From: Nitrospira sp. UBA2083
GTDB taxonomy: Bacteria; Nitrospirota; Nitrospiria; Nitrospirales; Nitrospiraceae
Direction of reading: 5' to 3'
DNA length: 41,007 nt
Assembly (NCBI GenBank): GCA_002331625.1
Contig: DCZN01000127.1
Location: 32,566-73,572, forward strand
In this document: positions 26,785-34,822 of the stretch, one piece after another
Layout of the letters: every line of letters starts with the position of its first letter
How positions within the stretch are numbered: position 1 is the first letter of the stretch
Position numbers and translations under genes: made by a program
The notes under the pieces: model-generated
The model's input: the letters and a program-made list of their open reading frames with translations, nothing else
Told to the model about the DNA's origin: nothing
Databases searched by the model: none

Positions 26785-28188
26785 TCACAGTCTAACGACG
26801 TGGCCAGAATTCCTACCCTTTATTAACCGTAAAGAGGTCACTACAAGAAATGAGACTGAAGCGAAATACATTATGCTTGTCGCCAAAGCGATGCCTACGA
26901 CTCCGAGCTGCGGCATCAAGGCGTACGTCAAAACAACAAAAATCACGAGGTTAATCACATTGCTCCAGAGCATCAGATAATTGGCATTCAGGGCTGATAT
27001 CAATCTTACGAACATCATGCCCACGGCATACACCGGAACATGCAACAATAACATCACCTGCACCTGGCCCGCCAAGTGGCTATCCGCTTCTGTAAAAGCG
27101 CCCCGCTGAAACACAAACGCAACCACGGGCTCGGAGTAGTAGATCAGAGCAACCGTCACAGGAATCGTGCCCAGAAGAAGCCAATAAGTATATGTGAGGA
27201 GGGTGTGCCGCAGACCAGCCCAGTCCGCCGCGGTTACCATACGAGAAAAGTGAGGAAGAACGGCGGTGCTCACTGCTAGTACGCCGATTCCGAGCAAGAG
27301 GTTTGTGACTTTACTGCCATAGGCCAACGCAGACACGCTCCCCGCACCTAACGTTGCGGCCATAGACTGGCTCACCACGCTTGTACCGCTCATTAAGAAA
27401 GCCGCGGATACCATCGGTGCATATTGTCGTAATACCTCTTTGACTGCGGGCGAAATTCCACACCACCGGGGAACCAATGAGATTCCCGCTTGGGTCAACC
27501 CCCATCCCACCAAGCACATTTCAATAAGCGCACCACCGACCATCCCAATCACAAGGACATAGCTGCCCCACAATGTTCCCATAACGATCACCACAGGTAT
27601 CGTGATGAGTGAGGTGGCAACCGGTGCCACGGCCGTCAAGGCAAAGCGCTTCTCTGCATTGAGAACCGCCCCCCAAGTTGTAGCCACCCCGCTCAATACG
27701 AGAATGGACAGCAACCCATAATAGAGTATCTGGGCCAACGCCATCTTTTCGGCGGAAAAACCAGATGCCACCAACGGAAGGATGTATGAAGCGGTGAAGG
27801 CCAAGATCGCTGATAAAACCACCAGGAAGCCGATGCTCATAACCATGATGTTCGACAACAGCCGTTGGGCTGCCACCTGTCCTTCTCGCTCCCGTACCTG
27901 AATGTACGTGGGAATCAGCGCTGCATTAAGCGATCCTCCTATCAAATTGACGGCAAATGCCGGAACCACGAATGCGATCAGGAACGCATCAAGCTCATCG
28001 CTCGTGCCGAATCGGTAAGCAATGACCATATCTTTGGCGGCTGCGGCAAGCTTTACCAAGGTCGTGAAGCCCCCTACCGTGACCATAGCCCCAAAGATTC
28101 GCCGGTTGGTCGACCGTTCTTGCCATCCGTTCCACCGATTCAGGCCAACTTGAAGGGCACCCTTCATTATCCCCACGTGTCCGTCCAT
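26785..28188 (-). CDS. MurJ/MviN-family lipid flippase, probable EPS repeat-unit flippase
   Basis: 467 residues with about 12-14 membrane helices, MATE-fold flippase of the MurJ group. Characteristic text: DAFLIAFVVPAFAVNLIGGSLNAALIPTY (helix 2 region) and VFQRGAFTEADS (conserved FxRGAF loop). A household MurJ flips lipid II; inside an EPS locus without another Wzx gene this copy most likely flips the undecaprenyl-linked EPS unit, an inference. It is shorter than usual for MurJ (about 510). ATG 28188 or ATG 28167 may start it; the latter has GGGGAT upstream. 128 bases separate it from the Wzc-like gene. Confidence 0.9.
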   Translation of the reverse strand: MDGHVGIMKGALQVGLNRWNGWQERSTNRRIFGAMVTVGGFTTLVKLAAAAKDMVIAYRFGTSDELDAFLIAFVVPAFAVNLIGGSLNAALIPTYIQVREREGQVAAQRLLSNIMVMSIGFLVVLSAILAFTASYILPLVASGFSAEKMALAQILYYGLLSILVLSGVATTWGAVLNAEKRFALTAVAPVATSLITIPVVIVMGTLWGSYVLVIGMVGGALIEMCLVGWGLTQAGISLVPRWCGISPAVKEVLRQYAPMVSAAFLMSGTSVVSQSMAATLGAGSVSALAYGSKVTNLLLGIGVLAVSTAVLPHFSRMVTAADWAGLRHTLLTYTYWLLLGTIPVTVALIYYSEPVVAFVFQRGAFTEADSHLAGQVQVMLLLHVPVYAVGMMFVRLISALNANYLMLWSNVINLVIFVVLTYALMPQLGVVGIALATSIMYFASVSFLVVTSLRLIKGRNSGHVVRL

Positions 28189-28316
28189 CTGAATAGATTC
28201 CGAAAAGTTTGGTTCGATCTCGCAGGTCGCTTCCGCTGTGAGGAAGTTCTGCTATCGAACAGCTCAGACTGAATTCAGACCCCAAGCGTCTTTCGCCCGG
28301 TGACCCAAGTAAGTAT

Positions 28317-30572
28317 TTAGAGCTGAGAGGAGGACGTCCACGGGTTGATCTTCGCTGCCGCTCCATTCTTATGAGACTTCTCACCCGCATAATAGTAGTA
28401 TGGGTTATACCGAACTCGAACCTTCTGTAGAACGATGCCGAGTATTTTCCCTCCCGCATTCGTCAGGCGCTCGACTGCCAATTGACAGGCTTCTCGTGTG
28501 GTCTGGCCGGCACTGGCAACCAAGAGCACGCCATCGACCTGAGATGCAAGGATCACGGGATCGGCCACCGGGAGTACTGGGGGAGCATCCAGAATGACAT
28601 GATGTCCCTCCTCTCGACATCGATTCAACAAGAATTTCATCTGCTTGGAGTGGAGCAGTTCCGATGGATTGGAGGGGCGCTCCCCTCGAGGAATCACCGA
28701 GAGGTTGGGGATGTCGGTTCGATACACGATCTCTTCCAATTTGGTTCGTCCAGCCAGGAAGCTGGCGAGCCCTTTTGTGTCGATACCTTGACGTTGAATC
28801 CCGTGGATGTACCTATGATCATGGTTCCGAAAATCCGCGTTGATCAGTATCACTCGCGTATTCTCCAACTGGGCCAGTGCAATGGCCAGATTCACTGACA
28901 GCGTCGTTTTCCCCTCGCCTTCTCCCGCACTTGTGATGAGTACACAGGACGGCAACTCGTTAGGGCTGGAGAGTAATACGCTGGTGCGGATGATCCGCAC
29001 ATGTTCAGCTGTGACCCCTGAGGATTGGTCGGTCAGGAGATAGGCACTCTCTCCGGATTTGGCTTTCGGCATGAGCGGTATCATGCCCAGAAAGGAGACT
29101 TTTGGCAGGTATCGCCCCAAATCATCGGGGCCCTTCAGAGTCCGGTCACGAGCTTCCAGAAAAAATGCGAGTCCAACCCCCGTCATAAGCCCAACCAGAA
29201 GCCCCAACATGATATTTAACTGCTTCTTGGGCCTCACGGGAATGGAGCTTGGCACGGCAGGATCGGCCAGATATACATTGGCAGTCCGTAGGCCGGCCGA
29301 GAGGTCAGCTTCTTTCGTCTGCTTGAGGAAAATGTCATAGAGATGTTGCGTGCTTTCCGCCTCTCGCTCAAGGATTCCGTAGTCGACTTCATACTGCTCG
29401 AGCCTGATTTTCTCCTGTCTATGACGACCCGCCGCTTCTTTAATGACCCGTACCCGACCACGCGCTGCGTCATAGTCATGCTTCACTGAGTCAAAGATTT
29501 TCTGGACTTCTTGCCGGATCCGTTCACGAAGATCTTGCAGCTCTGCCTTTGCATGAGCCAACTTGGGATGAAGCGGGCCATATTTTTCCTCCAGCTCGGC
29601 CACCTGACCTGAAACCTTGATCTCTTGCCCTCGCAGCGTTTGTATAAGCGTGGAACTCAGCACCTCGGTCGAAGCATCCAGGCTCGACCAGTCTACCTCG
29701 ATTCCTCCATGCTGGTCGGTTCGGTTGCGTAACACCGATTCAATTTGTTCCAAGCGAGACTTTGCTTCGGCCTGCTTCATTTCCGCCCTGACAAGTTCTG
29801 AGTCCAATTCGGTATGTGTATGGACCGCCACCGTTTGCCGCTCATGCCCTCCCATCAACCCATGCTTGACACGAAACAGATACAGGGCCTGTTGAGAGGC
29901 TTCGGCTTTCTTACGCAGTTCATCGAGATGGGTGGTGTACCACTGCGCTGCATTGTCCTTCGACATCGCGTTCAACTCCTGAGTGCGTTCGATGTAGGTC
30001 GAAGCCAGCGTATTGGCGATACGGGCGGCAAATTGAGGATCCTCGGAGGTCGCAATCACATGGGCCAGTCTTGCGCCGCGAATAGGCACAATCTCGATCG
30101 CCTCAGAAAACCGTTTGAGCAATTGTTCCTCAACTTCTTCTTTCGGCACGACGGTCTCCGCGTCAGCGGCGGGCATGACGCCGCCTACCATCGACCATAG
30201 AGTTGACGGTTTAGGGTTATATTCCGGTTGCTCGGACAGCCGAAGGAGCTGCGCCGTCCGTTGAAACACATAGTGGCTCTTCATCAATTCGAACTGAGTC
30301 TGAAAGTATTCTGGGGAAATGTCGCTCTGACGGTAATCTCGGTCCTTTTCCAGACCACTCGGTCCCACTTGCTCGACAACCACGGTGGCTTTCGCCTGAT
30401 ACCGCGGTATCTGCATGAAAGACCAGACCGCCACCCCCCCGGCAATCCCCGCGGCAATTGCGATGATGAGCCATACACGCCGCCGACAGGCACCGACATA
30501 ATCAACAAGGAGACTTTCAGGGCCATCACCTTGGACTGTTTGGAGCGAAGTCATACCCTCATCGCGATCCAT
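28317..30572 (-). CDS. Wzc/GumC-like co-polymerase fused to BY-family tyrosine kinase
   Basis: 751 residues. Wzz domain with two membrane helices (about 33-52 and 453-472) flanking a periplasmic coiled-coil region; the conserved YGPLHPKL (331-338) is typical of the GumC/EpsB group. A cytoplasmic BY-kinase follows: Walker A SAGEGEGKTT (548-557), Walker A' ILINADFR (575-582), Walker B VILDAPP (659-665) and a C-terminal tyrosine cluster YNPYYYY (722-728) for autophosphorylation. It controls chain length and couples Wzy polymerisation to export. Walker A' normally reads (I/L)IDADLR; here the first Asp is Asn578, an oddity that may weaken ATP/Mg use. ATG 30572 has a GAGG site 8 bases upstream. Confidence 0.95.
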   Translation of the reverse strand: MDRDEGMTSLQTVQGDGPESLLVDYVGACRRRVWLIIAIAAGIAGGVAVWSFMQIPRYQAKATVVVEQVGPSGLEKDRDYRQSDISPEYFQTQFELMKSHYVFQRTAQLLRLSEQPEYNPKPSTLWSMVGGVMPAADAETVVPKEEVEEQLLKRFSEAIEIVPIRGARLAHVIATSEDPQFAARIANTLASTYIERTQELNAMSKDNAAQWYTTHLDELRKKAEASQQALYLFRVKHGLMGGHERQTVAVHTHTELDSELVRAEMKQAEAKSRLEQIESVLRNRTDQHGGIEVDWSSLDASTEVLSSTLIQTLRGQEIKVSGQVAELEEKYGPLHPKLAHAKAELQDLRERIRQEVQKIFDSVKHDYDAARGRVRVIKEAAGRHRQEKIRLEQYEVDYGILEREAESTQHLYDIFLKQTKEADLSAGLRTANVYLADPAVPSSIPVRPKKQLNIMLGLLVGLMTGVGLAFFLEARDRTLKGPDDLGRYLPKVSFLGMIPLMPKAKSGESAYLLTDQSSGVTAEHVRIIRTSVLLSSPNELPSCVLITSAGEGEGKTTLSVNLAIALAQLENTRVILINADFRNHDHRYIHGIQRQGIDTKGLASFLAGRTKLEEIVYRTDIPNLSVIPRGERPSNPSELLHSKQMKFLLNRCREEGHHVILDAPPVLPVADPVILASQVDGVLLVASAGQTTREACQLAVERLTNAGGKILGIVLQKVRVRYNPYYYYAGEKSHKNGAAAKINPWTSSSQL

Positions 30573-30821
30573 GTATTAATCCTCGTTTCAGCAGGTTTCA
30601 GGAGAACCCTCTTTCTCGAGCAGGTCAGTGTCAACTTTCACATACAGACCGGCGACAGGCAACTTGCTGGGCCGCTGTGCTCCACAAGGCCGAGGAGCAG
30701 GACTGGCGTGAGGTGTCTTAAGGGAAAGTCTTGAGAACGTAGAAATCCGTGTTGCGCTTGTGGCGTTAAGCTCGTCCGTCTCGAAAGAGCCTTCCAATAG
30801 GAGCCATGTGAAAAATGTGGA

Positions 30822-32303
30822 CTAAAAGAGCGTTTGCGCGAACAGCATGAAGGTGTTTGCCTGGTAGGTAAACTGAGCCAACGTTGAGCGTCTGTCCTCA
30901 AAAATATATTGGGCACCCACTCCCACCCATTTGACAGCTTGATAATTCAGTCCAACTGCGACGTTCCTTAAATCCTCGCTTCTATCGGATGCGCTTGTTG
31001 TGCCATCAGAACTAAAACCTTGAAATTTGTCGCGCTCATACCCGAGATTGAGATTGAATGTCGTGCGGTCGAATACTGCCTGACTTGCTGTCAGGTTCAC
31101 GCCGGTTGCTGTATAGAACAGGGAACCGCTCGCGACCGTCTGCTGGATCGCCCTGTACAACTGCAGAGTTAACCTCAAGAACGGTGTCGCCTGCCAATTG
31201 AGCTTTCCCATGACATAGAGATTACCGTACGTATCTTTATCCCGGAAAAAGCGACTCAATGGTGGAGGTTGATTGACTTGTGCGCGCGAAAATTGCACAT
31301 GTTGGTATCCGACCAGAATCTCTCCAGAAGTCACCTCACTGACATTCCACGTCGCTCCTCCGCTAAACGTATAGATGACATTGTCCAAATTCTTGTTCTG
31401 GTCATAAATCGATTGCTGTGCACCAACGGTAGCCCGCAGAGACATTGTGTCTGTGACGTTGCGAGAGAACATCAGATCAGCTCGATTCGTCAGCCGATCT
31501 CGAATAGGGCCCTGGTCATTATTCAGATACTTCCATCGAAGCGTTTCTAGAAACAGCCCCACACTGGACTGCGCCCCAAAATACTCCGCATGCCCCGTAA
31601 AACCATCGGCTGTCCATTTGTTCACTCCGAGCCGTTGCGTATTCACATTATCCACGGCCGAGCCTCTAGGATCATGGCCGAGCTTATGCGCACCTTGGAG
31701 ATCGATATTGAGCCCGCCTGGAAAACGGAACTTCACGGCACCTAGCGCGGTCTGATCCTGCACATTGTTTGATGTCGTGCGCGAATAATATTGAAGATTG
31801 GTACGATAATCGATGACGAAGGAGTGAAATCCTCCAAACGGCAATCGGGCTTGGATCCCGGGTGAAAGAGTGGTCAGGAAGTCACTGGTTTTGTTGTTGT
31901 TGGTTCTGAACACATTATCGGTGTACATCTGGGCCACCCCCATGTGAGGGTGCAGCCGGATCGGACCTACCAAGACGCCATTGCCCGGAAGGGCTTCCGA
32001 CAAGCCTCCTGGAAAAATGGAATAATAACCTGTCATGGGCCACTGTGGGGTCAAGTATAGAGATCCGACAAGTGCAGGATTAGCGAACTGCGACAGGAGC
32101 ATTGTCCCTGATGCACCAAATATGGATCCGCTACTGACCGAGGAAGTGCTTGGTGGCCCGGCTGGTTGAGCCAGCGTCATTTCTGCAGTCGCTAGCGTTC
32201 CAACGATGGTGAAGGCACACGCGATTACCTGAGAGGAACGGAACAGGACTGCCAAATGCCCATGATGAGCCGGATGCTCGGATCCACAAGGAAGATGTCG
32301 CAT
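30822..32303 (-). CDS. Outer-membrane beta-barrel protein, EPS-associated
   Basis: 493 residues. Signal sequence with a long polar n-region and hydrophobic stretch (about 27-45). The rest consists of alternating amphipathic strands with aromatic ends (LHPHMGVAQMYTDNVFR; GHAEYFGAQSSVGLFLETLRWKYL; LNLGYERDKFQGF) and ends in Phe (FMLFAQTLF), the outer-membrane assembly signal. It fits the BBP2-type or exosortase-cluster barrel proteins found beside Wzc in EPS loci. Role: probably an export or secretion barrel or EPS-interacting porin, inferred from place only. ATG 32303 has an AAGGAT site 5 bases upstream. It is the first structural gene downstream of the NusG-like gene. Confidence 0.85.
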   Translation of the reverse strand: MRHLPCGSEHPAHHGHLAVLFRSSQVIACAFTIVGTLATAEMTLAQPAGPPSTSSVSSGSIFGASGTMLLSQFANPALVGSLYLTPQWPMTGYYSIFPGGLSEALPGNGVLVGPIRLHPHMGVAQMYTDNVFRTNNNKTSDFLTTLSPGIQARLPFGGFHSFVIDYRTNLQYYSRTTSNNVQDQTALGAVKFRFPGGLNIDLQGAHKLGHDPRGSAVDNVNTQRLGVNKWTADGFTGHAEYFGAQSSVGLFLETLRWKYLNNDQGPIRDRLTNRADLMFSRNVTDTMSLRATVGAQQSIYDQNKNLDNVIYTFSGGATWNVSEVTSGEILVGYQHVQFSRAQVNQPPPLSRFFRDKDTYGNLYVMGKLNWQATPFLRLTLQLYRAIQQTVASGSLFYTATGVNLTASQAVFDRTTFNLNLGYERDKFQGFSSDGTTSASDRSEDLRNVAVGLNYQAVKWVGVGAQYIFEDRRSTLAQFTYQANTFMLFAQTLF

Positions 32304-32722
32304 AGATCCTTATCGAGTCTATCGGAAATGAATGAGATCTAGTGCGATTCCGTGTGTGTGCGGCCCAGCGTCTTATCCAATTGATGAGTAATTTCATACA
32401 CCCTGAAAACGCTCGAACCTTCGCACGTGGAGCCCGTCGCTCCATGACGGCGTGTCACCGACAAACCATGTGCGTACTCACACTTCCAGCTCTGTCAACT
32501 CGTATGTTTCATTCAGGAGATCCCACCAGCTTCCATGAACGCAGAAAACCAACAAGGGATCGTTGATTTCATCGCCCGCCCACTGCCTCACACTCTGTCA
32601 CCGCAAGATTGAAGTCCGGAGAGCGATTTTTCCATCTACTGGTACGCAGCCTCTGGTGAATGAACTCTCGTCGATTAAGTTGGTATCCGCCTGCCTGCCG
32701 ATGCTGTGATGAAGATATGAGG
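32304..32722. other. Leader region of the EPS structural genes
   Basis: 419 bases between the NusG-like gene and the barrel gene, no convincing gene. On the transcribed (minus) strand it can form two mutually exclusive hairpins: GGAGC/GCTCC (32429-32443, loop 5) and CCGTC/GACGG (32434-32450, loop 7). No clear sigma-54 GG-N10-GC pair was found. It is a candidate antitermination or attenuation leader. Confidence 0.45.
32429..32450 (-). promoter_or_regulatory. Two overlapping, mutually exclusive hairpins
   Basis: In the RNA of the minus strand, GGAGC pairs with GCTCC (32429-32443), while the loop bases of that hairpin pair instead with GACGG/CCGTC at 32434-32450. This sort of switchable leader could serve a NusG-paralog-dependent pause or attenuator. 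Arms are only 5 bp, so chance formation is possible. Confidence 0.3.
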
Positions 32723-33247
32723 TTACTCCGTAAGCACCACTTCGCTGGCCCCAATGTGAATGAGCGCCGCTTGCTGAATCAGAGCGGTGCGGATCACCAA
32801 CCCTTGATGCTTCGTCCGTCTTACGAATTGTCCACGAAGACCAGCAAGGGGACCACGCATCACTTCGACCCAGGTGCCCTCAACGTAATAATCACACGGT
32901 TCGATCGTGCAATCAGTCGACGCAACCCGTTGGAACACGGAGATCTCTTCGTCCTCAATGGGTTCCGGTTTTAAGATGCCAACAATACGCGCAACCCCTG
33001 GAGTTCTGCGAATGGCAAGGCTATTGTCTAACGCGAACCTGGCAAAGCAATATCCACGAAACAACGGTAATAGCGTCCACACCTTTCGGTCAGACCATTG
33101 ACGCTGCTGTCTGCTTAAAGGAAGAAACGGCTCAATTCCCCCTGCTAGCAAACGGTCCCGAACCTGTTTCTCTTGGTGACAGTGTGTATGAAGGGCATAC
33201 CATCGAAGCTCGGTCTCACATGCTGTTGTATCGGGTGGCCTCACCAT
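32723..33247 (-). CDS. NusG-paralog transcription elongation factor (RfaH/UpxY/LoaP-like)
   Basis: 174 residues from ATG 33247, which has GGAG closely upstream; a TTG at 33301 in frame is rejected. An NGN domain (about 14-110) starts RWYALHTHCHQEKQVRDRL and contains FLPLSRQQRQWSDRK and PLFRGYCFARF. A KOW domain occupies about 120-172 (VEVMRGPLAGLRGQFVRR). Specialised NusG paralogs of this type load on RNA polymerase at a leader element and prevent termination in long polysaccharide operons. It is the first gene of the minus-strand EPS locus, as UpxY and LoaP are in theirs. Its first 20 codons and 5' leader are duplicated upstream. Confidence 0.92.
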   Translation of the reverse strand: MVRPPDTTACETELRWYALHTHCHQEKQVRDRLLAGGIEPFLPLSRQQRQWSDRKVWTLLPLFRGYCFARFALDNSLAIRRTPGVARIVGILKPEPIEDEEISVFQRVASTDCTIEPCDYYVEGTWVEVMRGPLAGLRGQFVRRTKHQGLVIRTALIQQAALIHIGASEVVLTE

Positions 33248-33407
33248 CCACTCCACTCTGCCTGACAAGCGACACGCGTAGCTTCGCTCCGTATGTCCCA
33301 ATCATTGTTCACACTGTAATAGAATCAAATGACCCTACGCAGTATGTCTTATAAGCCCTACTATCTACTAGAGTCATATGGATCCGTCAAGCTGTAAAAT
33401 GACCCTC
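33187..33407 (-). repeat. Direct repeat copy A (start of NusG-like gene plus its leader)
   Basis: Copy A of a roughly 220-base tandem direct repeat (offset 244 bases). It spans the first 61 bases of the NusG-like gene, its ribosome site, a leader with conserved GCGAAGCTAyG core (33272-33296) and a promoter-like TTGACG-17-TAGATA. Best-conserved segments between the copies: the first about 50 bases, the CGAAGCTA block with flanking GCTTGTCAGGCA, and the AGCTTGAC ... CTCTAGTAGATAG block. Confidence 0.85.
33362..33390 (-). promoter_or_regulatory. Candidate sigma-70 promoter of the EPS locus (copy A)
   Basis: Minus strand TTGACG (33385-33390), 17-base spacer, TAGATA (33362-33367). The same arrangement is kept in copy B (33600-33629; TTGACT, 18 bases, TAGATA). 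The predicted transcript has a leader of roughly 105 bases before ATG 33247. The -10 is a modest match, but conservation in both diverged copies supports it. Confidence 0.5.
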
Positions 33408-33416
33408 CATATTCTC

Positions 33417-33488
33417 TTAGTAACCGTGCCTATGAAGGGCATACCATCGAAGCTCGGTCTCACATGCTGTTGCGTCGGGTCGATTCAC
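33417..33488 (-). pseudogene. Truncated NusG-like N-terminus or 23-residue leader peptide
   Basis: In copy B a GTG with an AAGG site 6 bases upstream opens a 23-codon frame ending in TAA. Residues RPDATACETELRWYALHRHG closely match the N-terminus of the downstream NusG-like protein (RPPDTTACETELRWYALHTHC). It is a decayed fragment by origin; whether it is translated as a leader peptide is unknown. Confidence 0.55.
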
Positions 33489-33647
33489 GATCAACCTTGC
33501 CTGACAAGCGATAGGCATAGCTTCGCCCTATCTGTCCCAGTCAATATTCCTGATCGATAAGGATAGGTGAGTCTAAGCAATACGACTTACAATTACTGCT
33601 ATCTACTAGAGCGTAATAGCCCTAGTCAAGCTGAAACGTAACCCTCT
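33431..33647 (-). repeat. Direct repeat copy B (degenerate upstream copy)
   Basis: Second copy, upstream in the transcribed direction. The start ATG of copy A is changed (cat to gat on the plus strand) and 5 bases are missing beside it. The promoter-like elements persist (TTGACT-18-TAGATA) and the leader core forms a perfect 6-bp GATAGG/CCTATC stem (33510-33532). Confidence 0.85.
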
Positions 33648-34200
33648 GTCGATTTGGATCTTATCTGAAACCGAACGCAACCAAGCAACCTTCCGGGCCA
33701 GCGGCCCCATCACGGATATTGCGTCGCCGAGCATGGGATATCATCGTCCGTATTGGTGGGAGAGGCGCCCTAGCGGCTTCTGGTTAAGTAGCCGATCGCC
33801 AGCAAGACGTGGCCTACCGTCAACTCCGGATCCAACCCTGCGACTTCCTCCAATCGACACCATGTCGCTCCTTGCCGAATCGCAGACAGAGCTTGCTCAA
33901 TGTGGGCTTGATCATATGGTGAGGCTGATAGTCACCATGCATCCTTCTGCACCGTTGTTCGGGTGCAACACAGAGCGTAGCGATCGCACCGTTTGAACGA
34001 GGTGTGTGACCTGGCCAAGGGACAATCATTGCCAGCCTTCGTTCCTGAGGCAGGGATGTCACGAGGAGTCTGCGGTTGATCATCCTCCCCAGAGCCGCAC
34101 ACCTCTTCGTGGAACCAGGTACGTTAGAACAGGTGACAGAATAGGTGGAAAAGTGGGGTACGCGGTATCCGACTTACGTAGCCATTCTCAATCCAGTAAT
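33648..34200. other. Gene-free boundary region
   Basis: About 550 bases between the EPS locus promoter and the kinase gene. Two overlapping 87-codon frames on opposite strands (33,733-33,996 plus; 33,820-34,083 minus) have no recognisable domain, no good ribosome sites and mirror each other. I see no transposase, tRNA or attachment site. It marks the edge of the EPS locus. Confidence 0.5.
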
Positions 34201-34731
34201 TCATGTGATCCACGGATTTCTCACAATATCCATGATCATCTTCGCCGCTTCACTGGCATTCACCGTCGTCGTATCGATCTTCATCTCTGGATTCAGCGGC
34301 GGTTCGTAGGGGTCTTGAAGACCTGGAACGGTCGACGATTCGCCTCGCCGGCCTCGTTGATAGGTGCCCTTGTAGTCACGCTGCATGGCCAGTTCCAGCG
34401 GACATTCAATCGCCACTTCGATGAACTTTGGAATGAGGCCGCGAGCGAAGTCACGGTATGCGCGCTTGTTCGCTGTCGCATCGAAGATGACCGTGACGCC
34501 ATGCGAAACCAGCCTAGCCCCCATGAACGCCAAGGCCCGGTAGAAGAGATCCCGCTCCTCTGGTGAATAGGTCGGCGTCGGCGTGAGGATTCGCCTGACC
34601 GTATCGGACTCCAGAACTTCGACAGCGAGCTTCATCTCCTCAAGCTGAGGCCTGAGTGCTGCGACAATGGTGCTCTTACCGGATGCCGGCAGCCCTGTCA
34701 GCCAGATGGCGAACGCTTGTGGTCGAGACAT
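34201..34731 (-). CDS. cysC: Adenylylsulfate-kinase-like P-loop kinase
   Basis: 176 residues from ATG 34731 (GGCGGAA site); ATG 34743 is an alternative. P-loop GLPASGKST (13-21), ESDTVRRIL (matching the DGDxxR position), VIFDATANKRAYRDFAR, and the C-terminal YKGTYQRGRRGE ... DPYEPPLNPE typical of CysC. APS kinase makes PAPS from adenylylsulfate. The usual ISPFR/ISPYR motif is replaced by DATANKRAYR, so the substrate may differ. No ATP sulfurylase or sulfotransferase is in the window. It follows the phosphotransferase gene by 91 bases and probably shares its transcript. Confidence 0.8.
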   Translation of the reverse strand: MSRPQAFAIWLTGLPASGKSTIVAALRPQLEEMKLAVEVLESDTVRRILTPTPTYSPEERDLFYRALAFMGARLVSHGVTVIFDATANKRAYRDFARGLIPKFIEVAIECPLELAMQRDYKGTYQRGRRGESSTVPGLQDPYEPPLNPEMKIDTTTVNASEAAKMIMDIVRNPWIT

Positions 34732-34743
34732 GAATTCCGCCAT

Positions 34744-34822
34744 GCTGTCAGCATTCAGTATGTGGATTAGTCCCTCGCATTGGCTGATAGCCGAATGCTA
34801 AATGCTGACTGCTACCAGCAAC
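34744..34822. other. Short imperfect inverted repeat between kinase genes
   Basis: The gap contains GTCAGCATTCAG (about 34745-34756) and, further on, GAATGCTAAATGCTGAC, which is partly its complement, so the mRNA can form an imperfect hairpin. Repeated TGCTGA/TGCTAA units look like a small dispersed repeat. Function unknown. Confidence 0.35.

Noticed and set aside
33272..33532. Identity of the leader core GCGAAGCTAyG with the enterobacterial ops/JUMPstart element
   Set aside because: The sequence is not the ops consensus; only its position and hairpin nature are comparable, so I report it as a separate element.
33733..34083. Overlapping 87-codon frames on both strands
   Set aside because: No domain, no convincing start signals, and each mirrors the other; more likely non-coding.
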